A DNA stretch of 64,000 bases from Physcia stellaris (Eukaryota > Ascomycota > Lecanoromycetes > Caliciales > Physciaceae), in contig JABSSW010000007.1 in NCBI GenBank assembly GCA_018902385.1, positions 310,001 to 374,000 of the forward strand, written 5' to 3'. This document shows positions 1-10,781 of the stretch, piece after piece (the stretch's first letter is position 1; each line of letters begins with the position of its first letter). The notes below the pieces were generated by a model, which saw nothing but the letters and a program-made list of their open reading frames with translations, was not told where the DNA came from and ran no database searches. A program made the translations under genes and the position numbers.

Positions 1-512
1 CAGCTCGCCAGGTTAGACACAAGGCTAGATTAGACAGGTCACTTCTGCGGCCTTATGCTGCAGGTCGATCGAACTTAGAATAGAAAGGCCTCAGATACGG
101 CCGATGACGTGGTTCAAGCGATTGAAGAGACGCAGTCAATGGAAGATTTACAAGAAGAACAACAAACACCACGATGAGGGAAAGGAACAATGGATGAACC
201 AAGTGAAGGTGGGAAGACAGCCATGTTGTGCAGCGGCGTGTGTGTTTGCCGGTCCAACCGTATTGTTTATGAGGGATTCGGTCAACGCGTTCTGGCGTTG
301 TTTTCGTTCAGCAGAGGTGCAGATTTTCACCAGGTTTGACATGCATCGAACAAGGATGAGGGAACGCGATTTCGTGTTTTCGGCACCAACCTGATGCAGC
401 ATAGGCAGTTCTAGCATCACCGTTTTCTGTCTCAGCCCCGAACTTCCCCGAAAGCTTCAGGACTTTTAGACGAGGATCCTCCGCATCACGTGACTGGAGG
501 AGATGAACCACT
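1..512. other. Left flank, no supported gene
   Basis: I see no credible gene here. The open frames are short and overlap each other on opposite strands. Base composition is ordinary and changes only inside the transposon that begins at 521. Confidence 0.6.
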
Positions 513-520
513 GAATTGGC

Positions 521-554
521 GGATGCTTCTATACTGCAGACGTTTTTTATTTTT
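521..554 (+). repeat. Left terminal inverted repeat
   Basis: Identical to the reverse complement of 3385-3418 over 34 bases. The match breaks at base 555. Confidence 0.9.
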
Positions 555-2264
555 AGTAATATCAGAGAAGTCTGCTCAGTCACTGCAATCTTCATCATAT
601 GCAAATCGTGTCTCAAATCATTTTAAATGTGACTCATATAATAAACAGCGAAAAAAGCATTCTTCTCAAATAGATTTCGTTGTCGCAATCTCGTCGTCGT
701 CGAATTTCTGTATAATGCTTTTTGATGTTTTGATATTCTGAATTACTATTTATCATTTATTTTTTCGTCTTCTTTTTTTCGTCGTCGATATTTCGTCGTC
801 GCTTTCGAGAAATTAATTTTTTTTCGAGCAATTTCGTCGTTTTTTTGTGCAGTTTCAATATCGTCGTTTGCGCTCCTTTTTGACGAATGAAATCAGTGAG
901 ATTGCTCAACTGATCTAATCATCGATTCAGAATGGGGGATCGTTTTTTCGAAAATCAGTTCGTCATGTTTTCACATAATTCGTAATATTTATTTTTGATG
1001 TCGTCAAGAATTTTTTTCACTTTTAGCAAATGTCGATTGAAATTTTCAATGACGTCATGAACGCTCTCGCTGACTCATTTTTTATTGATGATTTCGTAAA
1101 TTTCGAATTTTTTCTCGTCGAAGTCAAACGCGAAACGATTTCAATTCTCGTTTTTGACGCAATCGAACAAAATGTTTTGATGTCATATATGACGACACGA
1201 AAGCTGATATTGTCGATAAAACAAACAATCGTTGTCAACAAAACAAACGATTTTGTTTTTCACGTCAAAAACGTTTTTTTCATTTTCAATAATTTTGTCA
1301 ATTCGTTTCAATTTTTCGCTCATGAATTGTTGTACAAAATCAAAAAAGCGAACTAATTGAAATCACGAAAAACATCAAAACGTTTTCGTAATACGAAATT
1401 TCGAAATCGTTTTTTGAACACGTTGACGTCATTGATCATCGATGTGATTGACGTGACGAACGATTTTCGTCAACGAAAATTGAAACATTGCATTTTTTTT
1501 TGAATATTTGTTAGCGAATATCATTCAAATAATGTGAAAATAATTCATTTTTCGCGTGCGTTTTGAAAAAATGATGTCACGATTTCATCGCATTTGTAAT
1601 CATGCATTGAAACAATAAATTCGAATGTTGACGAACATAATTGATTCATTTTTCACGCGTTAATCATCATTTTCGTTTGATGTATTCATGCATTTTGTCG
1701 TCAAAAACGACAGCGAAAATCTCGTTGATATTGTTTTCGCAATTTTCACGAATCTTGCGAAAATACAACGTTTTGTAAAAATGTTTTTTCGATTTTTTGC
1801 ATCGATTTTTTGCAAATTGACGATTGAATGTTCGTTTCGAATGTGTTTTGCACAAAAAGTGCGACACTATTTGTTCGTCGATTTCGAAATTTTTGAAAGC
1901 AAATTGTATTGTTCGTTGTTCGATCGTTGAGTCATCGATAATAGCGTATCGAAAAATTCACATTTTACATCATTTTTTGACGCATATAAAAAAAATAACA
2001 ATGATATCATCGTTTTCGTTATTGTTGAACATGTGAACGATTGATCATCAACAAACGTGCTCGTCGCGAATCATTAAATTGAAAAATTTTCATTTCAATG
2101 AATTGCTGTCATGAATGAAATTCATGAAAAACAAATGATCGCGACGCATTAAAATTCGTAAATATTTTGAATCACATGTAATTAATTTGATATGATATGT
2201 GTCGAATAAAAAAAAATCATTCATTTCGATTTGCGAAAACAATTGCGTGATTTTCGTATTTTTC

Positions 2265-2267
<3 letters not shown>

Positions 2268-2303
<36 letters not shown>

Positions 2304-2325
2304 ATTTTTTTTTTTTTTTTTTTTT
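2268..2325 (+). repeat. Near-pure poly(T) tract
   Basis: There are 35 T, then GA, then 21 T, inside the transposon. A former pyrimidine tract converted by C-to-T change at CpC and CpT would end this way; this origin is inference. Confidence 0.8.
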
Positions 2326-3384
2326 CGAATTGACGTGTGATCATCAATTTTTGAAACACGTAATTTTCGTTCAAACGTTGCATATTTTCATAACAGATTT
2401 TCAATTGATTTTGTCAACAAAAATCGTTATCGCGACGATGAAAATCAGAATTGATTTTCAAAATTTTGCATTTGCATTGTGCACAGTTTTCAAATTCATG
2501 ATCAAATCATTTGTCGTTTTCAAAACGACATGATTGATTTTTCATTTAATTTTTTGCATGTTTTTGTTGACGTGAACAAATTTATAGTTTTTGACAATTT
2601 TTTTATCGACGACGTTTTGAATTTCGTCGTTGATTTTCGTTTGATCGACGAAATTCATGTCGTGATTATGCATTTTACACTTTTTTTTGAAAAATATTAT
2701 GTTGATTGATATACACGTTTCAAACTCGTCATATTGTCAAATTTTTTTAAATTTCATATCGCAAAATTCGACGTGACGAATTGTTTTGAATCGACGTTCG
2801 TAATTTTCAATTTTATCGACGAATTGTTTTCAAAATCGACACAGAAAATATTGCGCTCGAGTGTTTTTTTTGATAAAAAATTTTTTTCGTATTGAAAATT
2901 CATAAATTATTGACGAAAAATCAATAAAATTCGTGTTTTGCAACAATTCAAATTCAAATTTTCGACGCGTCAAAAACACGTCGACGAATGATTTCGAAAT
3001 TGAGCGAAATATTGAAAAAAATGAAAAAAAAGAAAAAAAAAGAAAATGTTGAGAATTTTTTGACGATGATGAGTTGATTGTTCAATTCGCTGACGACGAC
3101 GAACAATTGACTTTCGAAATCGAAAAAAAACGACAACGAAAATTGCTTGCAAAAAAATTCATGACGATAAAAAAGTGAAAATGAAAACGAAAGAATGAGA
3201 AAAAAGTAAATATTTGCGAGCAAAACATCAACGAATCACTATACAAAATTGACGACAACGAAATCAATGAAAACGAAATAAAAAAAAACGAAGAATTTGA
3301 TTGATTTGAATGATATTTACTAGTAAATTAAATGCATATGTTATTCTGCACGATCACATCCCCTTTTTGCTCACATTATTGGTA

Positions 3385-3418
3385 AAAAATAAAAAACGTC
3401 TGCAGTATAGAAGCATCC
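3385..3418 (-). repeat. Right terminal inverted repeat
   Basis: Mirror of 521-554. It is directly followed by the second copy of the 8-bp duplication GAATTGGC at 3419-3426. Confidence 0.9.
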
Positions 3419-3426
3419 GAATTGGC

Positions 3427-3962
3427 CGGACACGGCTCCGCTTCCCCTGCGATACTAGTACTTGTAGTCTTGCTGCTGTAGCCAACAATCTATCGAAAAC
3501 GGCGTCAGACTATCAGACGCTGTCAGAAAAGTTTACCGATGATGCCGATAGGACCAGTCATTATTGTAAACGAGACCTTGATTGTATAAGAGATCTTGTA
3601 TGTTCCTCCACCTTTGTCCATCCTGTGATACCCACATCTCTCATGAAACCGTACTTTATATGAATTGCTAAAGAACGGAATCCGAGGACGATCTCGTGTG
3701 GATCTAAATGAGCTGTATCAATTTACTCCTCGAAAGGCCCCGAGGTAGGCACGGGGAATCCCTAAATCAAAACGGCAATAACCGGTTGGAACAAAACATA
3801 GAACGTTCGATTTGCGTATACAGGCTACGTATTCACATAAATTCATACATACAATCCATCACTGACAATGAACGCCAATACCTCCTACCCAATGTTCCTA
3901 CTGCTGGTCCCGCCCAACAAGTAGCCCTAGATATATACACAAACACAAACAACATGAAATGC
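3427..3962. other. Intergenic, between transposon and thaumatin-like gene
   Basis: I see no gene. This is the 3' flank of the minus-strand thaumatin-like gene. An open frame at 3310-3663 begins inside the transposon end and crosses its boundary, so it is not considered real. Confidence 0.5.
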
Positions 3963-4835
3963 TTAATGCTTGAGCTTAGCATCTTGAACGAGCCGGTGAA
4001 CGTGTGATCGAGGCTGATTCCACCGACGCTTGTGCACCTGATGAGGGTGTGCATCTGGCGATGGCGGTGCTCCTTCTCTCTCTGATAGTACGGATCGTTT
4101 CCCGGGACCCATCGAGCATGTTGTCCCGATACAACAGTGGGTAGTGGCATCGACGTTCATCATATTGGCGAGGTTGTCGGCGGGGTAGGTGTAGGCTTTG
4201 CCTTGGCAAGGCGCGAAGAATGGATCCGCGGGTCCATTGTATTTGGGCAATGCAGGATTCGGACAGATCTCGAAACCCGAAATATCCACGTTTTGGCCGC
4301 ACTTGTTACCGTTGAGCCCAAACAGTTCGGTGTTGCTGCCGCCGACTTTGCCAGCTGACGTGCATACTATGGGCACAGAGTAGCCGTCGACATAGCTTAC
4401 GTCCATGTCAGGGCCGGCCTTAATGCTTCCTTCGATTTTGCTGTTTGCGGGGTTGGTTGTTTTGCCGACATATATCCTGCCAGCCCACCCTGTGGGATAG
4501 CTGTAGAATGTTGTTGATCCGGCACCTATTGTAGTGGGCACATCGTTGAATCCACCCGGGCCATCAGGGTTGTGGTCGAATGAAAGCGACAAGGCCACTG
4601 AATAGGAGTTTACAATGGAGAAGGTCTGCGCTCCACCTCCTTGGCCATTTCCGCCGCCACTACCTGGGGTCGGTGCTGGAGTTGGATATGGAGATCTAGG
4701 AACAATAGAGCTCGATGATGGATATTGTGTCACTGTGACCACTGGACCGTTCCATTGACCTTGCCAATCTCCCTGTGCCAGCGCAGGGGTAGCTATGGCA
4801 ACAATGCAGGCCAGGATTTGGTAGGTAGAGATCAT
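3963..4835 (-). CDS. Secreted thaumatin-like (osmotin-like) protein
   Basis: The 290-residue product starts with a clear signal peptide (MISTYQILACIVAIATPALA, residues 1-20). A Ser/Pro/Gly-rich linker follows at about 35-70, then a Cys-containing beta-rich domain at about 70-245 that resembles fungal osmotin/thaumatin-like proteins: the FSIVNSYSVALSL strand, the GPDMDVSYVDGYSVPI block, and cysteines in CTSAG, NKCGQN, EICPNP, FAPCQ and THCCIGTTC. Family members are extracellular; some bind or cleave beta-glucans, but activity here cannot be told. The last 45 residues are basic (KR and HKRR pairs) and unlike the rest, which could be a processed tail or could reflect a missed intron. No intron is needed to keep the frame. 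Its 5' side faces RAD23 across about 1.4 kb. Confidence 0.75.
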   Translation of the reverse strand: MISTYQILACIVAIATPALAQGDWQGQWNGPVVTVTQYPSSSSIVPRSPYPTPAPTPGSGGGNGQGGGAQTFSIVNSYSVALSLSFDHNPDGPGGFNDVPTTIGAGSTTFYSYPTGWAGRIYVGKTTNPANSKIEGSIKAGPDMDVSYVDGYSVPIVCTSAGKVGGSNTELFGLNGNKCGQNVDISGFEICPNPALPKYNGPADPFFAPCQGKAYTYPADNLANMMNVDATTHCCIGTTCSMGPGKRSVLSEREGAPPSPDAHPHQVHKRRWNQPRSHVHRLVQDAKLKH

Positions 4836-6229
4836 GTTGAGAGTTTTGAATAGATGATGTTTTGCTAAACGTGGTAATTTTGAAAATGGAGCGCCAGGCT
4901 TTGAGAGAGTGGATATCTAGGAAGATAGCGGTTATATAGGAAGATGAAGCCTCAAATGAATGTATCGCTCTGTGAAGGAAAACAGTTCACTGAGGAGATC
5001 AATGAAAGGATAGCTAGAGAATATATGTACTGCAAGGTGAAGTGGGCGGAGCAGGGTAATTGGACTGCGACGTTGTTGACCCATCCTTAGAACACGTTTC
5101 AGCATTGAGATCAGCTCACCTCTGATCCCCATCATGGTGGTTTGGGGGCGTTGGACGATGTACAGTAGGAAGGGCATTCCTTTCCAGCTTTCATTGTAGT
5201 ACTCCATCTAGCCGGACAGACGCTATGTCGCCATAATCAGTGTGTTTCATGAGCAAGGCCAGGTAAGCTTGTCTTCACATAGACTCAACGGTTCCAATGC
5301 TTTCCCGTTTTACTTGCAACTCGAGCATTTTCCGACGTCTGCCCTTGTGTGGCATGACTCGAGTTACTGTTAGTGGTGAAAATGACACACGGTAATTCTC
5401 AGCAGAGCATGCGGGGTTGACGATGGTTGGTGACCAAACCTCGAGCACATCTCGAACGCGTGAACCGGGGGCGAGCGGCCACACCCGAGCGCCCGTTAAG
5501 AAACAGAATCTTGATGATTTCCAAATCCGGACTGTAGACAGTCTTTTGGTGCCTGCTGCAATACAATGGGTCCCTCAATGATGGCTTACTATAGTTGCAT
5601 ATACTGTCTTGTTCATGGAATGACAGGCAACTTGTTGTTGCCTGTCGAACTATCGTGAGTTAGTAGGTAACTATAAACCTTTAATTAGAAAAATGCAAGG
5701 TGGAGATGGATCTCTTGCTACGTGAAGGAGTGAAGAGACACGTCGTCCCGAGTTGTAGGCTCTCAATCACGCTTAGACAAGAACACGGAGAGAAGGAAAC
5801 TCTGAGTAGCCTTCATAGGCAAGAGTAGCCGGGTATCACAAGGCCGAATGGACACAGCTTGGTCAAACCTGGGGGTGTTTTTTGAGGATCGAAGTGGATG
5901 GTGAAGTTTGATGACTGCCAGTGAGCAGCAAGGAAGAGCCTCCTGAAAGATTCTTTTAATATTAACTCCTTTAGGATAAGCGTGCAAGCTGCCTAGTGTG
6001 ATGATGTGAAATATCCCTACGGATAACGTACAGGTAATCGGCTTCACTGCCTGATGCAGCATCATTCTCGTTCCTTTGAATTCTTCCTTCTCGAGTCATT
6101 AATCTGTGAGAGCTTCTATTCAACTTACTTCTCATAAACCCCATACGCGAAACACTGCCAACCATCATAAAGTCACAACTAGGAAGCGCAAGTCACGATT
6201 TTTCAACTTCTGTGAGGTGGTGGGGCAAG
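4836..6229. other. Divergent intergenic region, thaumatin-like gene / RAD23
   Basis: This holds the upstream regions of two divergently transcribed genes. I find no supported ORF; the short frames on the minus strand have no recognisable motif. No repeat structure was seen. Confidence 0.5.
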
Positions 6230-7655
6230 ATGAAGCTCACAATCAAGGATTTGAAGCAGCAGAAGTTTGTCATCGAAGCCGAACCTTCAGAGACGATTGG
6301 ACAAGTCAAAGAGAAGATATCGACGGAAAAAGGGTGGGAGGCAAGTCAGCAGAAGCTCATCTATTCCGGCAAGATACTGCAAGATGCAAACACCGTCGAA
6401 TCATATATGATTGAAGAGAAAGGCTTCATAGTCTGCATGGTCTCAAAGGTTCGTGCTCCGCGTGAAAGTCCTCAAGGACACTCGCTAAACCACTCCATAG
6501 CCAAAGGCTGCGCCAGCTAGCTCAACAGCTCCCACCTCTTCGAAACCTCCTTCTACACCTGCTGCTCCAATCACTGCCCAGACGCCTGCCGCTCCCGCTG
6601 CTCCTGCACCAGCATCAAATACGACTACATCAGATGTACCGGCTACGCCCACACCAGCCCCGAGCGCAGCGGCGACTACAGAAGGTGCTAACTTCAATGA
6701 TCCGTCAGCCTTGACGCTTGGAGCACAGAGAGATGAAGCCATCACAAATCTGTTGGGCATGGGCTTTGAGCGAGCAGCCATCGATCGCGCCATGCGAGCA
6801 GCTTACTTCAACCCGGATCGCGCAGTGCAGTTTCTCATCGATGTAAGCCTGCAAAGTCCCCTAGCCCCCCAACTCAGCACCAAATTCAAGAAATCTAACA
6901 GGGTATAGGGCATTCCTGAAGACATCCAGCAAGAACAGCAACAGGCCGCACCTCGTGGCGGCCCACGTACCCCAGCAGCAACAACCCAAACTCCCACAGC
7001 AGCCCCCGCCACTGGCACCACCCCCGCCACTGGCGACGCCCCAGCCGACACCGACGCTCCCATCAATCTCTTCGAAGCTGCTGCCCAAGCCAACCGGGGT
7101 GGAGCCGGCACCACAGGAGGAAGCACACAACGCTCCGCCGGCCGAGCCGCCGTGACCGAAGCCGCTCGAGGCCTCAACGCCGCCGCTGGCGGCCGAGCAG
7201 GCGGTGCAGCTGGTAATCTCGATTTCCTCCGTCAAAACCCACAGTTCCAGCAACTACGCCAGATCGTGCAGACGCAACCGCAGATGCTGGAGCCGATCTT
7301 GCAGCAGGTTGGAGCGGGCAACCCGCAGCTTGCGGCGCTGATAGCAGAAAACCCGGATCAGTTCTTGCAGTTATTGGCGGAGGATACGGAGGGCGATACG
7401 CCGCTGCCGCCGGGCGCGCAGGAGATCAGCGTTACGGAGGATGAGCGGGCTGCTATAGAGCGGGTAAGTCAAGCCTTTCGGTTGCGTGTGGAATTGGGGG
7501 CTTGGGGGAGTTCAGGATATGCTAATGGTTGCGAACAGCTGTGTCTCCTCGGCTTCGAGCGCGATCTGGTCATCCAGGCTTACTTCGCCTGCGACAAGAA
7601 CGAAGAACTTGCGGCGAATTTCCTCTTCGACCAACCGGATGATGGAGATGAATAA
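6230..7655 (+). CDS. RAD23 ubiquitin-receptor / nucleotide excision repair protein
   Basis: Four exons: 6230-6448, 6501-6842, 6909-7463 and 7539-7655, giving 410 residues. The N-terminal ubiquitin-like domain (1-73) starts MKLTIKDLKQQKF. An Ala/Pro/Thr-rich linker follows, then UBA1 (about 143-189, with NLLGMGFERAAIDRAM), a Gly/Ala-rich linker, an XPC-binding/STI1 helix bundle (about 290-345, with FLRQNPQFQQLRQ) and UBA2 (about 355-402, with LCLLGFERDLVIQAYFACDK). This is the standard Rad23 order and length. Rad23 carries ubiquitylated substrates to the proteasome and stabilises Rad4/XPC in excision repair. The start is the ATG at 6230; the frame upstream has only a GTG. Intron 3 splits UBA2. 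The gene converges on SMP3. Confidence 0.95.
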
Positions 7656-8007
7656 ATCCAAAAATGGAAATTGTAATGAAACGGGAATCATTGGGGATTA
7701 TGGCCAGCTTGCACTAATATACAGAGATGCTGCTTCTGGACTTTGACCCCTTGGGTCACCTAGCCTGTGTTCCCGACGTCGAATTCGAAGGCTAGATAGA
7801 GCGACCTTTACAGAAGGCTCAATGTTCTCAGCCATTGAGTAGGGACAGAATAGCGATAGCGCTCATAGCATGGTAGAGCTTTGAATGCAACCCATAAATG
7901 GAAATCATGTGTCCATTCAATGGAGGTCTTTCCGCTTGATTTGGACGATATAACAGTCCATAATAAGTTTTACCTTGTACAAGCATTGGAGTGACGAAGC
8001 TTCTCGC
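7656..8007. other. Convergent intergenic, RAD23 / SMP3
   Basis: This is the shared 3' flank of two converging genes. No other feature was seen. Confidence 0.5.
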
Positions 8008-9761
8008 TCACGAGTGACATTCCCTCCTCACCCTCCAAACCACCAAGCCCCTCCTGCCTACGACCCTCTCCAACGTCCCTCGTAATCCTTCTCCCCCAAC
8101 ATCCAAATCATCCAGATTCAAATGCCGCCCGTACCTCCACACCTCCTCAAACACCAAACCCCTTTCCCTCCCCCTTCGAAGCCTCGCTCGCCCTGCGTCC
8201 ACACATCCAGCTCCGTACTCGATGCCGGCGCCACCAACCCGAGTGCTGGTCCCTGGTCCCCGCACTTCCCCACACCAGCATGCACTCGGCTTTTCATATC
8301 CTCGAACGGCATACCCATCAGATCGGTCGTGGTGATGTTATTATCGTTGCCGCCAAGCAGCCACACAGGCGGGCTGTACGTGCGCCACCACAGCACTTCG
8401 CCCACACCGAGCGACTCGTCCTGCTGCCCCAGCCAGATCTGCGCCGGGATGACGCCGCCTTGGTGGTAGATCCCCATCAGGATGCCCAGTAGCACGTTGA
8501 AGATTATCCACGCGGCGAGAAACGTGTGCGTGAGGCTCTTTGTGCGCGGGAGCTGGACGGAGGAAAGCAGGAGGGGGATGATGGGGAGGAGGAAGCGGGG
8601 CTCTTGGTGCGGGATTAGGGATAGGAAGGCGGTTCCGGAGATGGCGGAGATGAATGGGAGGGAGGTCATTCGGGGGCTGTTGAAGAGGAGGGGGAGAGCG
8701 GGACCTAGGAGGAGTGGGAGGGAGGCGACGATGTGCTGGTAGCGGGGGTGAAGGCCGTGGAGGGAGAGGTTTGCTGTTGATGCGTTGTAGAAGAGGGAGT
8801 TGAGGGGGGTGATTGTGGGGTGGCGGATGAGGTTGAGGAGCGAGAATGGTGAGGAGGTGTAGAAGGCTGTGTCGATTGAGATGGCGAGAACGGAAGCGGC
8901 TGTTGTAGATGCTACGAGAGCGAGCAGCGAGAAAGGTCGGTTGATGAAATGTGGTATCAAGTAGAGCATGGGTACGAAGACAAAGGCGGGGAAGGTGATG
9001 CGATTGAAGATGCCGAATGTGAGGAGCGCGCCGAGGATGGCAGTGGAGACTCTTGACGAGCGGTACTATTCTTGTCAGTCCCAAATATGGAGGAAGGTGG
9101 TTGGATCGAATAGACCTTGTTATCGAGTATCCGTTGGATCATCACCAAGCTCCATGCTACAATCAGCGTCTCCACCGAGTTGGAGAACGTGTGCGTCTGG
9201 TATGTCCATGTTACATAGGAGGAAGCGGCCAGAACGACAGCCAGCTTCCTCTGCTGAGGCGAAGGGACCAGCTCATGTATAGCCCAGTCCTCGAGCACAA
9301 AGCTCAGCAGAAACATCAAGACGCGCAGAGCGTAGTATATGACCTCTGGCGCAACCTGCTCTCTCCCAGTCTCCGTCCATAGCCATTGGAGTATGGTCAT
9401 GGGTACTCCGTAGACAATCCATAGGGGCGAGATACTCCGTACAGGACGATCGGTGGTGAACTCCCAGGTCAGATGGTGAGGGAAGGAGAAAAGCTTTCCT
9501 GGAGCAGCCAATGGCGGTTAGCTGGTGTGCAATGAGACAGGGAATGGGAACCCCGCCGGTCTTAAGTATGCATGACGCGCATCACGTCTTTCACGTGGAT
9601 CAACATATGTAGCCAGGTACCGTATGAAGAATGGACGAAAGCTTACCTGCGACCACCTCTGGGCCCTGGAAGTTTTCATCGGGATGGATGTAGCTGGGCG
9701 AGATCGCCAAGTAAAGTCTGAGCAGCAACAGCAGGAGATATGTCCGGGTCCACATGATCAT
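8008..9761 (-). CDS. GPI mannosyltransferase 4 (SMP3/PIG-Z), with a frame break near the C-terminus
   Basis: Exons read 9761-9647, 9498-9116 and 9065 onward. The product opens with a hydrophobic segment and the lumenal motif [18 protein letters not shown], followed by [18 protein letters not shown], both characteristic of GT22 mannosyltransferases of the Smp3 branch. Many transmembrane helices follow. Smp3 adds the fourth mannose to the GPI core in the ER. The exon-3 frame stops at 8118, giving 481 residues, but the conserved fungal Smp3 C-terminus ([16 protein letters not shown]) lies in another frame that ends at 8008. The two frames meet in a G/C-homopolymer-rich stretch at about 8157-8178, so a one-base indel, real or from assembly, is the simplest reading. 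I see no GT-AG intron that joins them. The start could also be the ATG at 9755. It is divergent from SKP1. Confidence 0.85.
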
Positions 9762-10781
9762 CAAGGCACTGCTCCAGAGAGTTCTGGATAGGGAACAAGC
9801 ATATTTGAACAGAGGGTTTATAAATCAAAGACTATTGGCGAATCGCTCAAGTGGAAGAATAAAGTATGGTTGCAGTATGGGGTAGGTCAGGGAAATTGCA
9901 GATTGCTTGTCATCCTCCATGAAGCAAGCATCCAAAAGGTGAAGATCTCCAGGCTGCAGGCATATATTGGATTTCTTCATCTGACCACTTCTATGCACAA
10001 GCAAACATCTCTCTGCTTTGTTAGTATGTTCGTATGGCAAGGTTATGTATTAATAAGACAGACTTTCCTAGATAGATGCAATCAAGCATTCATAAGCAGT
10101 ATAGTCTTTATGCTGCAATCCATTTGAACCCGGATAACCTAACTCAAGGTATAAATACCGTCTGGCCATCGATCTACTAGAGCACTTTACGGTAGAGGGT
10201 TTCATTTCCCAATTCGATGGCCTTCGACAGCTCAGAGGCCAAATGTCAACAGTCCATGTGATGATATTAACCTATCGACTGAGTCTAATATATAATCAAC
10301 TCAATGAGAGTCAGCGCAAGAGACATCCAGGCTGTCATGGAGTGGTCTAATTGAAATCAACACTGAACGCCATCTTCATTATTTCTAGATCTTCAAAGTG
10401 TCAATAAAAGACATTGACACTGATTGAGATGTTGAATCCAGTCACAAAGAAAAGAGTGAAGTCAAGAGCCGATGGCTGCTTGCGTTGAGTGGTTGAGAAC
10501 TGTGATGCCAGTGCTTCACTTCTGATTGGTCGATGCTTGTTAGCTTCACGCTGCGGCCTTGTGTTCCGCCTCACAAAGACCCCGACTCATACTTCAATTA
10601 TTTGTTCTAGGTAGCAAACTCTACTACTTAAACCCCCAATACCTCATTCTCAAGTCCTCCGCCCTCCAAATCATACATTCAGGCCCACTAGAACCCTTCC
10701 AAACAACAAATACAGCCACTTTACCAAGCAGCCGATAGTACAAAGTACTGCAACCTCTCAAGCTCACCACTTCCAGTCACC
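9762..10781. other. Divergent promoter region, SMP3 / SKP1
   Basis: No coding frame can be supported. The last 200 bp before SKP1 are pyrimidine- and CA-rich, as is common in fungal promoters and 5' leaders. Confidence 0.5.

Larger units (their letters stand above)
521..3418. mobile_element. DNA transposon with 34-bp TIRs, hypermutated interior
   Basis: The element is 2,898 bp and bounded by perfect 34-bp inverted repeats beginning GGATGCTTCTATACTGCAGA. An 8-bp direct repeat, GAATTGGC, lies immediately outside at 513-520 and 3419-3426 and reads as a target-site duplication. An 8-bp duplication is usual for hAT elements, but Merlin and P elements also make one, and the terminal sequence is not diagnostic, so the superfamily is open. 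From about 620 to 3310 the interior is very AT-rich, with TCG, CGA, TCA and TGA triplets common and CC/GG almost absent. Short open frames are scattered on both strands and none gives a recognisable transposase, so the element looks dead. The terminal 100 bp or so lack the extreme composition. Confidence 0.85.

Noticed and set aside
1030-1356. Plus-strand 108-codon frame in the first AT-rich element
   Set aside because: Phe/Asn/Ile-rich with no transposase motif. Such frames are expected because TAA and TAG are rare in this composition.
2090-2533. Lys-rich / Phe-rich frames over the poly(T) tract
   Set aside because: They are translation of a homopolymer, not a protein.
8341-9084. 247-codon minus-strand frame and plus-strand frames over SMP3
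   Set aside because: Shadow frames of SMP3 exon 3; the conserved SMP3 motifs lie in other frames.
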